DNA from: Bacteroidales bacterium
GTDB taxonomy: Bacteria > Bacteroidota > Bacteroidia > Bacteroidales > ML635J-15
DNA length: 53,270 nucleotides
Reading direction: 5' to 3'
NCBI GenBank assembly: GCA_027858835.1
Contig: JAQIBY010000013.1
Coordinates: 1-53,270, forward strand
How positions within the stretch are numbered: position 1 is the stretch's first letter; each line of letters begins with the position of its first letter. This document shows positions 43,137-51,928 of the stretch, one piece after another. The notes beneath the pieces were generated by a model. That model ran no database searches, had not been told where the DNA came from, and worked only from the letters and a program-made list of their open reading frames with translations. A program made the translations under genes and the position numbers.

Positions 43137-43995
43137 CTTCAATCATTTCAGGCAAAGTATCATTCACACGATACAAAGAATCCATTAACACCGAATCCGG
43201 AACATAAGTTGGGATCAGGCTGGTATCACTAGATAACCATAAATCAACCGATGTCCCAAGATTCATATTTCTTACTGTATCAAACGCAGGATACTGCCGA
43301 TATATTTTAGCATCCATTGAATCTTTTAAATTTTGAACATCTTCAGCATAAATCATTGCGCCAACATTCAAAAACTTCTCATTAAGCAAAGTCGTTGCAG
43401 CATTGATTGAAAGCCCTTCAACATTTGGAACAAAAGTTTTCTCATCACTTAAACCTTGACCAAGCACCAAATCCAATTCCGAACCTTTCAACAACTCATC
43501 ACCCGGCTTTAATAATTCCCCTTTTGATTTTACACGAAGCACAACATTAACACCAATATCGGGAATATACTCCAGTTTACCGATCGTAAACCCATAGGCT
43601 TCAAGCGTAGATTTTGCACGGCGTAAAGATATATCTTTTACATTTGGCAATGGAATCATTTCAGGCATTTCTGAATTTTTAATCAGGTAAATTGTACGTC
43701 CGGTTTTAACATGAAAATCCGGCTTCGGAAATTGCTCTGCAATAGCTCCCAATGAAACCTGTTTAGTATATAACGAATCAACAATTATATAGCGCAAATC
43801 TAATTGATTCAAAAGGTCTTTAACTTCAGGCTCCTGCAATCCAATTAAATTCGGCACAGAATACGACTTTCCATGGTCAGTATAAATTTTTAAAAACTGT
43901 GTTACAGCTAGAAATATGACAACAGATATTGCTAAAGCTAACAGAAAGTTCAACAAAAACACCCGACTAATTATAAACCGAAAAAATCTTTTCAT
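43126..43995 (-). CDS. Membrane-anchored PASTA-domain protein
   Basis: 289 residues. Short cytoplasmic N-terminus, one membrane helix (VFLLNFLLALAISVVIFLAV), then three PASTA-like repeats (YSVPNLIGLQEPEVKDLLNQ; IPLPNVKDISLRRAKSTLEA; TFVPNVEGLSINAATTLLNE), each with the VPN/GL start. PASTA domains bind peptidoglycan or its precursors; without a kinase or transpeptidase domain the protein would be a cell-wall-binding accessory. First gene of the operon. A fair promoter on the minus strand (TTG, 19 nt, TATTTTTA) lies upstream. Confidence 0.85.
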   Translation of the reverse strand: MKRFFRFIISRVFLLNFLLALAISVVIFLAVTQFLKIYTDHGKSYSVPNLIGLQEPEVKDLLNQLDLRYIIVDSLYTKQVSLGAIAEQFPKPDFHVKTGRTIYLIKNSEMPEMIPLPNVKDISLRRAKSTLEAYGFTIGKLEYIPDIGVNVVLRVKSKGELLKPGDELLKGSELDLVLGQGLSDEKTFVPNVEGLSINAATTLLNEKFLNVGAMIYAEDVQNLKDSMDAKIYRQYPAFDTVRNMNLGTSVDLWLSSDTSLIPTYVPDSVLMDSLYRVNDTLPEMIEDED

Positions 43996-44077
43996 CTTAA
44001 TATGATTAAACCAATTTGTAAAAATATGAAAATCTTAAGTAATGGCAAGTTATATTCACAGGAAAAAAATGATTTAG

Positions 44078-44273
44078 TCTCTGATAAGAAAACGCCAAAT
44101 ATTGCGTTATTCTCGTTTCTAAAATAGTCGCTTACAAAAGCAAACTGACTTTGTCTTCTTCCTCCTTGCAAGGCATAGTCAAAGTAAACTTTGCCTCTGC
44201 TCTTGATTCGTTCGTCAGTTCCTTGATTTCAGAGACTTCTAAAGCCTTGTTTTTGACTTTTTCTTATCAGAGA
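44078..44273. mobile_element. 196-bp segment with perfect 15-bp terminal inverted repeats
   Basis: TCTCTGATAAGAAAA at 44078-44092 and its exact complement at 44259-44273. Nothing inside looks like a coding frame. There is a further small palindrome, CAAAGTAAACTTTG, inside it. Looks like a miniature inverted-repeat element, or a large hairpin RNA/terminator; no target-site duplication was recognised. It fills the gap between the PASTA gene (minus) and the elbB-like gene (plus). Confidence 0.55.
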
Positions 44274-44342
44274 ATGGGTTTTCGTTCAAACACTTTTAAA
44301 AGATATGTCTAAAATATTTAATCAATTTCAAGAAAAATTCGC

Positions 44343-44373
44343 TTTGACAAGTGTCAGTATTTTAATATATTTG
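44343..44373 (+). promoter_or_regulatory. Bacteroidota promoter of the elbB-like gene
   Basis: TTTG (44343-44346), 19 nt, TATATTTG (44366-44373), a textbook match to TTTG-N19-TAnnTTTG. Transcription start near 44380, only about 10 nt before the ATG at 44389. A longer frame starting at 44305 contains the promoter and is rejected. Confidence 0.75.
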
Positions 44374-44388
44374 AAAAAAAGACGTATT

Positions 44389-45036
44389 ATGAAAAAGAAA
44401 ATTGCAGTAATCTTAGCCGGAAATGGTGTATATGACGGTTCTGAAATTTATGAAACGACAATGGCCTTGTATGCAATTGCTAAAAATGAAATGGAATACA
44501 TGTGTTTTGCTCCGGATATTCCACATGCGCATGTAATAAACCATTTGAGCGGCGAGGAAATGAAAGAAACCCGAAATGTTCTGGTGGAATCGGCAAGACT
44601 GGCACGCGGGCAGGTGAAAAATCTAAATACGCTTAATGTAGATGAATATGACGCAATATTAATTCCCGGTGGCTTTGGAGCAGCAAAAAATCTTAGTGAT
44701 TTTGCCTTTAAAGGCGATGCAATGACGGTGCTTCCCGAGTTGGAAAAAATCATTAGAGCCTTTCATAAAAAGCGAAAACCAATCGGGGCATTGTGTATCG
44801 CTCCCACCATCATCGCAAAAGTGCTTGGTGCAAAAGTAACGATCGGCAATGATCCCGAAACGGCAAAAGCAATTGTCAGCATGGGTGGTGTGCATGAAGA
44901 AAAAAATGCCACCGACATTACTATCGATGAAAAAAATAAAATTGTTACGAATCCATGTTATATGTCGGCTGCCAATATATACGAAATTGGAGAAGGCACA
45001 GAGGCTTGTGTTGAAGCTTTGAAAGGATTAATGTAA
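44389..45036 (+). CDS. elbB: ElbB-like DJ-1/PfpI glyoxalase
   Basis: About 215 residues, DJ-1/PfpI superfamily, ElbB group: VILAGNGVYDGSEIYETTMA, MCFAPDIPHAHVINHLSGEE, IPGGFGAAKNLSDFAFKGDA, GALCIAPTIIAKVLGAKVTI (nucleophilic Cys in ALCIAP). ElbB proteins have glyoxalase III activity and are linked to isoprenoid metabolism. Start chosen by the promoter and by the family N-terminus. Confidence 0.9.
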   Translation: MKKKIAVILAGNGVYDGSEIYETTMALYAIAKNEMEYMCFAPDIPHAHVINHLSGEEMKETRNVLVESARLARGQVKNLNTLNVDEYDAILIPGGFGAAKNLSDFAFKGDAMTVLPELEKIIRAFHKKRKPIGALCIAPTIIAKVLGAKVTIGNDPETAKAIVSMGGVHEEKNATDITIDEKNKIVTNPCYMSAANIYEIGEGTEACVEALKGLM

Positions 45037-45142
45037 TTCTGCTAAGTGTTTTTCAGAAATAATTTTTGCACAAAATGCGTATTTTCTCATATGCAATAAA
45101 GCGACATTTGTAGATATTCAAGTGAAAAAAGGGCGGCATTAT

Positions 45143-45173
45143 TTTGCAGAACGAAAAAAAAGTTGTACATTTC
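45143..45173 (+). promoter_or_regulatory. Probable promoter of the GNAT gene
   Basis: TTTG (45143-45146), 19 nt, TACATTTC (45166-45173), one mismatch from TAnnTTTG. It leaves a leader of about 85 nt that has no recognised structure beyond short repeats of the type TTTTGCA. Confidence 0.45.
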
Positions 45174-45265
45174 CGTTTTTGGTGCAAATCGCATCATATT
45201 TTGCAATGAATAGATTGAGCAAAATATAAGTTTCACTATAAATTATTAATTAAAAGAAAAACTTT

Positions 45266-45709
45266 ATGTTAGAAATCAAAAAGATTGAAAAAGAAGCAGA
45301 ATTTAAAAACATTAGCAGAGTCGAATTCATTGATTTTCTATTTACACATCTCGACAGATTTGGTGATCCAAAACCGGATATAAACAAATGTTTGGACTAC
45401 GCATTTTCTGAAAATCCTTCAGAAGGAGGTTTTGCATTAGCCGCATTTTATGAAAACAAGCTTGTTGGAGCACTCATTATGAATAAAACCGGCATGAGCG
45501 GATATATCCCCGAAAATATTTTAGTGTATGTTGCTGTTGACGCAAAATATCGCGGACAAGGATTTGGCGGTAAAATTGTAAAGGAATCCTTCAAACATGC
45601 AAACGGAAAAGTAAAACTTCATGTCGAATATGACAATCCTGCAAAACGCTTGTATGAGCGCGTTGGATTTGAATCAAAATATGCAGAAATGCGTTACGAA
45701 AACAAATAA
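45266..45709 (+). CDS. GNAT-family N-acetyltransferase
   Basis: 147 residues. Acetyl-CoA site: VYVAVDAKYRGQGFGGKIVK (R/Q-x-x-G-x-G/A pattern RGQGFG), then HVEYDNPAKRLYERVGFE near the end. Substrate unknown. Twenty-three nt after its stop lies a frame running into the racemase-like gene, so the next genes may follow in the same unit. Confidence 0.88.
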   Translation: MLEIKKIEKEAEFKNISRVEFIDFLFTHLDRFGDPKPDINKCLDYAFSENPSEGGFALAAFYENKLVGALIMNKTGMSGYIPENILVYVAVDAKYRGQGFGGKIVKESFKHANGKVKLHVEYDNPAKRLYERVGFESKYAEMRYENK

Positions 45710-45786
45710 TTGACACTAATAATAATTGGGAGTTGTCGCAAAATGATGGCAACTCCTTTTTTCCATTCAACAACAAAACTTATGTT

Positions 45787-46887
45787 ATGGCAGAGTTAAG
45801 AATTAATATTACAGAGATTAAAAACAACATAATAAAGCTAAATAACTATCTTGAAAAACACAATATAGAATGGAGTCTTATTACCAAAGTGTTCAGCGGT
45901 GATAAAGAATTCATGAAACAAATACTAACCCCCGATGTCATAAAAGGCATTCAATCTGTCGGGGATTCTCGCCTTTCAAACTTAAAACGACTGAAAGAAC
46001 TTAATAAAGATCTTAGAACCATTTATATCAAACCACCGGCACAAGCCTATGTGGATGATGTTGTGAAATATGCAGACATTTCATTAAATTCCTCATTTCG
46101 GACAATTCAAGCATTGGATAAAGCTGCAAAAAAGCAAAACAAAATACACAAAGTCATTATCATGGTTGAACAAGGCGAATTGCGCGAGGGCGTTAACCGT
46201 GACGATTTGTTCGAGTTTTATAAAAAAGTGTTCAAGCTTTCTAACATTAAAGCAGTTGGCTTAGGAAGTAACCTGGGATGCATGTACGGCGTTGAACCAA
46301 CCTATGATAAATTGTTGCAATTGCATCTTTATAAAGAACTTATTGAAGCAAAACACGGATCAAAACTGCCGTACACATCAGGTGGAAGCTCAATTACACT
46401 CCCATTGGTCGAAAATGGAACAATTCCAAGTGATATCAATCACTTTCGAATTGGTGAAGCAGCATTTTTCGGAACCAGCCCCTATGATAATGAACAATTT
46501 TTAGATTTATGTACGGATACTTTCAATTTTTATGCACAAATCATTGAACTCCATGAAAAAGACATCGTTCCGGATGGTATAATTAATGATGCAAGCATAG
46601 GACATTCTGCTGACTTTGAAGATGCTGATCTGGGAAAAACAACTTATAAAGCAATTTTAGATTTCGGCTTATTAGATGTTGATCAAGAAGGCTTAGAAAT
46701 GAAAGATACGGAAATTAATTTTGTCGGAATTACATCAGATATGACAGTAATAGACCTCGGTGACAATGAGGACGAAAACGGGAAACCAAGATACAAAGTT
46801 GGCGACATGATTTGCATGAAGCCCAGCTATCTCGCCGTTGCCAGATTATTAAACTCTCGATTTATTGAAAAGAAATTTTCATATTAA
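45787..46887 (+). CDS. Alanine/ornithine racemase-like PLP enzyme
   Basis: About 366 residues from the ATG at 45787, alanine racemase N-terminal-fold superfamily (type III PLP): MAELRINITEIKNNIIKLNN, SLITKVFSGD with the PLP lysine (about K34), SLNSSFRTIQALDKAAKKQN, VIIMVEQGELREGV, AVGLGSNLGCMYGV, PYTSGGSSITLP, and HFRIGEAAFFGTS. Closest to the group described as ornithine racemase, so D-amino-acid formation is likely but the exact substrate cannot be read. The adjacent M23 peptidase starts 3 nt after its stop, and both may touch peptidoglycan. Confidence 0.85.
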   Translation: MAELRINITEIKNNIIKLNNYLEKHNIEWSLITKVFSGDKEFMKQILTPDVIKGIQSVGDSRLSNLKRLKELNKDLRTIYIKPPAQAYVDDVVKYADISLNSSFRTIQALDKAAKKQNKIHKVIIMVEQGELREGVNRDDLFEFYKKVFKLSNIKAVGLGSNLGCMYGVEPTYDKLLQLHLYKELIEAKHGSKLPYTSGGSSITLPLVENGTIPSDINHFRIGEAAFFGTSPYDNEQFLDLCTDTFNFYAQIIELHEKDIVPDGIINDASIGHSADFEDADLGKTTYKAILDFGLLDVDQEGLEMKDTEINFVGITSDMTVIDLGDNEDENGKPRYKVGDMICMKPSYLAVARLLNSRFIEKKFSY

Positions 46888-46889
46888 AC

Positions 46890-47567
46890 ATGCTTGATAT
46901 TTCAAATTTATTAGAGAAAAACCGTTCCAATTTTCACTCTGTTTTTCCTTTTGCTTTAAACAAATTGAAAATTTGGAAACTTGATTTATCAATCAACAAT
47001 CCGGAGCTGCAAAACTATGACATCCTTCACACCGAAGGACTTGACCACTATATCCAAACAAAACTTTCAGAAGAAAAAGCGGATATTTGCATTGGTGGAT
47101 ACTTGGAAGACAGGCTTATTTACCGAAAAAGCACACATTTTGGAACGGATGATAATGCACGAACTATTCATCTTGGAATTGATGTTTGGAGCGAGGCAAA
47201 AACTCCGCTTTTCGCCCCTTTAGATAGTGTGATACATAGTTTTCAAATCAATGATAATTTTGGCGATTACGGTCCGACAATTATTCTATCGCACGAATTA
47301 AACGGACAAAAATTCCATACGCTTTACGGACATTTATCTGAACAATCCTTAGAAAATTGCAGCATAGGCAAAAGAATAAAAAAAGGTGACCCATTTGCGG
47401 CACTTGGCGCTCAGCACGAAAACGGAAACTGGCCGCCACACCTGCATTTTCAAGTCATTGTTGACATGGAAAATAAACAAGGCGATTATCCGGGTGTTTG
47501 CAGCAAAGCAGATATTCCAAAATACAGTAAAAACTGTCCGAATCCGGCGCCGTTGCTTGAGGTTTGA
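46890..47567 (+). CDS. M23-family (LytM-like) metallopeptidase
   Basis: 225 residues without an obvious signal peptide. M23 core: HLGIDVWSEAKTPLFAPLDS (HxxxD metal ligands), GDYGPTIILSHELNGQKFHT, LYGHLSEQS, then PPHLHFQVIVDME (HxH). This family cleaves peptidoglycan cross-links or acts as regulator. The missing export signal means either a cytosolic role or export by another route. It is 3 nt from the racemase-like gene. Confidence 0.83.
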   Translation: MLDISNLLEKNRSNFHSVFPFALNKLKIWKLDLSINNPELQNYDILHTEGLDHYIQTKLSEEKADICIGGYLEDRLIYRKSTHFGTDDNARTIHLGIDVWSEAKTPLFAPLDSVIHSFQINDNFGDYGPTIILSHELNGQKFHTLYGHLSEQSLENCSIGKRIKKGDPFAALGAQHENGNWPPHLHFQVIVDMENKQGDYPGVCSKADIPKYSKNCPNPAPLLEV

Positions 47568-47724
47568 AAAGGAAATATTAGTCAGTATTACAATATGCTA
47601 AGATAAGAGAGAAATAATGAATTCTGAGCAAAAGCGTATCTAAATTCATTGTTTTCCGGTTAAATATTTAAGATCTCTCCCTGAATTTTTATCTGGAATC
47701 TAAACACTTTTGATGAAATAAAAA

Positions 47725-47759
47725 CAACTTCTCTAAAGCCAAGTGCTTTAGAGAAGTTG
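47725..47759. terminator. Bidirectional terminator between convergent genes
   Basis: Perfect 14-bp stem CAACTTCTCTAAAG / CTTTAGAGAAGTTG with a 7-nt loop (CCAAGTG), flanked by A-rich sequence on the left and AAAATTATT on the right. Serves the peptidase operon (plus) and the T9SS gene (minus). Confidence 0.85.
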
Positions 47760-47782
47760 AAAATTATTAGAATTTTAGTGAT

Positions 47783-50700
47783 TTATCGTTTCACGACAAA
47801 TTGTTTCTTTTCAGAAAGTTGTGGTGAATATAGAATGTAATTTCCGGATTTTAGGCTGGACACATCAAGCACAAAGAAGCCGAGTGCTTCGTTGCGAGTG
47901 ATTTGTTGAACGATTTTTCCATTCATGTCATACACAACAAAATCGCAAGTTTTACTCATTGAAATGAATTCAACGGATAATTTGTCATTTACAGGATTCG
48001 GGAAAATATCAAAACGTGATTCCAGTTCAGGTGTAATGCTTGGACGCTCAATATTTTCATGAGAATTATCTGCAATTGCGGATTTTTCTTGATTTGGATC
48101 AGGTAAAATCACAATTGGTTCATACGACTCAAGACCGGAAGCCATTAAAATTGCACGTGCATCTCCTCCTGATTTATTACTGTAATCTTCCGCTAACTCA
48201 TAAAGATAGTTTAAGTCAGAAGCGGGAATTTCAGCAGATTGTGGGTTTTGACGAACAGCAAGACTAATTTGTTTTACTCTAACTTGTTTTAGCTTTTCTG
48301 TGTTTTCTGTACCGATAAGCATGCTTTCAATGTTGGCAAGCAGGTTTTCTGCATCATTAAATTGATTTTGCTTAATGTACATATCTGTCAATTTAAGTTT
48401 GGAGTGCAAATCTGTCTTCGCTTCCAGATATTCAAGCCATTCAGCTTGCATTTCATCCGTACCGTTGTGCACATATTCCAATTGCAATCTATCAGTAAGA
48501 TACTGGCGAGCAGCCTTTGCCATTTGTATTTTATTTTCCAAATTCTCCAAACGATTTACACCTGTTTGGTATTGGCTAATGTAGTATTTCAACTCAGGAC
48601 TTAAATTTGATATTTCCACATCCTCTTTCACACTACTTGGCAAAGGCGAATTTGCAATCATTACAGAAGTTCGTGACAATTCATTGGCATTATCATTCAT
48701 TAAATATGAAATTAAAATGGTATCTGTCAAATTCGGAGAAACTTCCATTAATGAATTATGTACCGCTTGTTGATTGCCATCAGTTGCAGTTTGTGCCGCA
48801 ATTACCAACTCTAATTCATTCACATCAGCGAGAAGCGCATTATACTCTGTCTCAAGACTGTCCTGCTCCGCTTCTTTATCATCAAGACTATTGCGAATGG
48901 GGAAAATAATTATTATCCCGCCGGAACTTAAATTTGAGGGGCATTCTTGTTCGCGGGTTGTGAAGGTCCCGTAATACGCTCTCCTAACTTCATTGCTGTC
49001 AAAACTATTTATATTTGCATCTTTATTTGATAAATTATCATAAGATCCATTATATTTATATTTTTCACCCTGAAGGTTTACCCAAGAAGTATTACCATCA
49101 ACGTAGAAATCACGTTCCCCTCCTAAACCATGTGTCCAAAATGTATTGAGTGATGATTGAAGATCATTAGTAATATTATTTTGACCTTGTATCCAAGAAA
49201 TTGCAGAATAATCAATATTAATTAATCCCTGTTCCTGAGTTTGAATCAGTCCTCCTGTCACTGCAATTGCATAAGAAGTCTGGTCAAAATCATTGCATTT
49301 AAACTGAACACCATTCGGTTGATCCACAATTGCACCTCCATTTATACCTATGCCTAATGCACTTATTGAAAACGGGTAGCCTTGAAAATTATAAAAATCA
49401 TTATAGTAGATTTCATTGACATCAAAGCCTGAATTATATAAGATAAGCCCGATTACTCCATCGTGAAAATCATTTTCTTCAATCTGATAGCCGGTACAAC
49501 TTTCAAGGTACAAACCAAAAGAATTATTAAAATAAGCATTATCTATTGTATTATATACATCTAAATCATTTCGTGTAAACTGCAAAGCAGAGCTGCCGAT
49601 AATCCATGCACCACGTTGATTTTCAGTGAAATTACAACGATCAATCACAATGTTGTTGCCATCATTTGATTTAATCCCATAATTTAAGTTATTAAAATTA
49701 TTACGTTGAAAATTCATGTAGGGATAAATTATACCAAGCCCCATTCCTGTAATTTCAAAATCAGTGATGTCAGCTAAAATGCCAACTCCACGATCACTCA
49801 TAAGGATGTTACTTCCAGCATCATTTCTAAAGTCACAACCTAGCATTTTAACTCCACTGGCATTCCATAAATGCATGTGAATGCTTGCTTCTAGTCCGTT
49901 TGCATATAAATTATCATCCCAGTAAAAATCGCAGTTTTTGAAAAGGCTGTGTTGATCTGTATATGAAGTGAACGAAGTGCTAACTACATTGTTAATAAAA
50001 CTGCTATTGTCAGATTTTACGTAACCTCCGGCAGGTGCATCTATCGCTATATGTGCAAATGAGATGACAGAATTGTTGTACATGTAAAGATATGGTTGAT
50101 GTGAAGTTGCTACCGGTATTTGTGGCTGACCTCCCCAACCACCATTCATGTCAATACCTAGCCACATTGCATTCTCTTCACATTGATCAAATACGGTAAG
50201 TGTGGTATTATTAAGGGTTAAACGTGAGCCAACACCCGAAGGATTATCATCCATTTGAATTTCGTAGCCCTCACGAAAGTGAATGATCATATCTTCAATG
50301 GTGAGCGAAGCTCCGGGTTGAATGATAATGTCTCCTCTTTCCATAAAGGCTTCTGCGACATTGCCAAAGGAATTGCTGGTAGCTGTCCATGTAACGCTGT
50401 TGCCACTTTGAATGATGATGTCTCTGTCATCGCCACTGGTTTGGATTTGAACGCCTTGCATAGTAGCGTCGGCGGGGGTGTTATTGTAATCATAACAACA
50501 AAATACATCATCATTTACAGTATAATCGTATTCACTCCCATCCATTTGATCCGGAATTACATAAAAATTAAATGCAGCCTGAGTTAATGGATCATTAGCA
50601 TGCATTGCATTGTTAATTATCGCTGATGAACCGATGTTTACTTCAGGTTGCATTCCACTATAAAAATAATTAGCATCAAAATAACCTAAATTCCCATCAG

Positions 50701-51715
50701 ATTTTACCATATAATACCAATTGTTATGGGCTCTTTCAATTTGGGAGTAAGAGTAATCATTTTGATTTAGAAAGTACCCATCGTTTTGCACATTATTTAA
50801 ATCCGAAACATCAATACGGTAAGTACGGTCTCCCATGCTGTTTACATACGCATAATTGTTGTCGTGGGATATTTCCAAGCCTGCAAAATGCTTTGTAAAG
50901 CTTGGATCGATATCATAATGAACTGTTTGTTGAGTGAAATAGCCATCATAACCTAATCCATGAAACATTAATTGTCCATGATTCCCGCTGTGTGCAAAGG
51001 GTCTGGTATAAGCAATAAAAGATCGATCAGAGGCAAGTTCTAATTCCCCAACAGACGCAGGAGAACTGCATGCTGTCCAGATAATATCGTCTGCCGGACC
51101 TCGCCAATCAGGCCCTTTAAAGAATGCTATTTTAATTGTATCTTGTGACTTTGTAAAGGTGTTTGAAGTAACCGCCATATACAGCCAACGCTCATTTGAT
51201 GTGTTAACAAAGTCAGAAACAACAATGGTGCCTTTCGTGTAATCGGGATGCCAGCTATACATTAGCTCTTCATCAACAATATTTAAGGCTCCAGTATGAT
51301 ATTCTGCACGCCTAAGTTCAAGGTGATCCCGATTATCAACAGAAACAACATAAAAGATGTCAAATGTACAATTATTATTATGCTCCTGAGGTGCGATTAC
51401 AATTTGGTCTGTAAGCAAGTCATCACCAGCCGGGTCATAAAATAACGATCCGACAAGATTATTATCACCGTCATATACATTGTTGTCCACAACGCGTACA
51501 ACGAGTTCATTATTTTCATCATAATAACTTGCATATGCACCATTGGCAGAAGAAATGGGTGTAGAAATTGTTTGCGTGGTAACTGTTGCTCCGGTAAAAT
51601 CCACCTCGACACCATTAAATGCCCATTTTCGCATTTGTTCTGTAGTTTGTGCATTTACACTAAACGTAAGGATTATCAAACTAATCCAAATCAAAATTTT
51701 ATTTTTTTGTAACAT
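47783..51715 (-). CDS. Large T9SS-secreted protein with beta-helix and coiled-coil regions
   Basis: 1310 residues. Signal peptide MLQKNKILIWISLIILTFSV. Residues about 30-400 are beta-rich with Asp/Asn/Tyr repeats; about 430-830 form a right-handed beta-helix-like region with turns such as NNVVSTSFTSYTDQHSLFKN, GSNILMSDRGVGILADITDF and IVIDRCNFTENQRGAWIIGS. Residues about 930-1190 are helical with Leu/Glu-rich coiled coil (LENLENKIQMAKAARQYLTD). The end is a type A sorting domain (FDIFPNPVNDKLSVEFISMS; LKSGNYILY). Likely a surface protein with an adhesin or scaffold role; no enzyme motif seen. Confidence 0.88.
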   Translation of the reverse strand: MLQKNKILIWISLIILTFSVNAQTTEQMRKWAFNGVEVDFTGATVTTQTISTPISSANGAYASYYDENNELVVRVVDNNVYDGDNNLVGSLFYDPAGDDLLTDQIVIAPQEHNNNCTFDIFYVVSVDNRDHLELRRAEYHTGALNIVDEELMYSWHPDYTKGTIVVSDFVNTSNERWLYMAVTSNTFTKSQDTIKIAFFKGPDWRGPADDIIWTACSSPASVGELELASDRSFIAYTRPFAHSGNHGQLMFHGLGYDGYFTQQTVHYDIDPSFTKHFAGLEISHDNNYAYVNSMGDRTYRIDVSDLNNVQNDGYFLNQNDYSYSQIERAHNNWYYMVKSDGNLGYFDANYFYSGMQPEVNIGSSAIINNAMHANDPLTQAAFNFYVIPDQMDGSEYDYTVNDDVFCCYDYNNTPADATMQGVQIQTSGDDRDIIIQSGNSVTWTATSNSFGNVAEAFMERGDIIIQPGASLTIEDMIIHFREGYEIQMDDNPSGVGSRLTLNNTTLTVFDQCEENAMWLGIDMNGGWGGQPQIPVATSHQPYLYMYNNSVISFAHIAIDAPAGGYVKSDNSSFINNVVSTSFTSYTDQHSLFKNCDFYWDDNLYANGLEASIHMHLWNASGVKMLGCDFRNDAGSNILMSDRGVGILADITDFEITGMGLGIIYPYMNFQRNNFNNLNYGIKSNDGNNIVIDRCNFTENQRGAWIIGSSALQFTRNDLDVYNTIDNAYFNNSFGLYLESCTGYQIEENDFHDGVIGLILYNSGFDVNEIYYNDFYNFQGYPFSISALGIGINGGAIVDQPNGVQFKCNDFDQTSYAIAVTGGLIQTQEQGLINIDYSAISWIQGQNNITNDLQSSLNTFWTHGLGGERDFYVDGNTSWVNLQGEKYKYNGSYDNLSNKDANINSFDSNEVRRAYYGTFTTREQECPSNLSSGGIIIIFPIRNSLDDKEAEQDSLETEYNALLADVNELELVIAAQTATDGNQQAVHNSLMEVSPNLTDTILISYLMNDNANELSRTSVMIANSPLPSSVKEDVEISNLSPELKYYISQYQTGVNRLENLENKIQMAKAARQYLTDRLQLEYVHNGTDEMQAEWLEYLEAKTDLHSKLKLTDMYIKQNQFNDAENLLANIESMLIGTENTEKLKQVRVKQISLAVRQNPQSAEIPASDLNYLYELAEDYSNKSGGDARAILMASGLESYEPIVILPDPNQEKSAIADNSHENIERPSITPELESRFDIFPNPVNDKLSVEFISMSKTCDFVVYDMNGKIVQQITRNEALGFFVLDVSSLKSGNYILYSPQLSEKKQFVVKR

Positions 51716-51746
51716 GATTTATTGTATTTTTAAAAATTAATAATGG

Positions 51747-51802
51747 CTTCGGGAAGGCTGACCGTCGATATTTGGAATTGTCATGTCGGTTAGCTCCCGA
51801 AG
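51747..51802. repeat. Large inverted repeat between two T9SS genes
   Basis: CTTCGGGA (51747-51754) and GCTGACCG (51757-51764) pair with CGGTTAGC (51787-51794) and TCCCGAAG (51795-51802), 16 bp with one wobble and a 2-nt bulge; loop of 22 nt. On the plus strand a TTTTTAGTTTT tract follows; on the minus strand it is in the leader of the 1310-residue protein. Could be a terminator of the upstream T9SS gene or a leader structure. Confidence 0.5.
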
Positions 51803-51928
51803 TTTTTAGTTTTCGGTCTGCCTGCCACTGCTACATCTTTACATAAGACTGTTTTATGCGTAGCATTGATGCAATGACAGGTAAATAAAGTAGTTTTATT
51901 CGCATGGTTTTTAAAATCATATTTCTTA

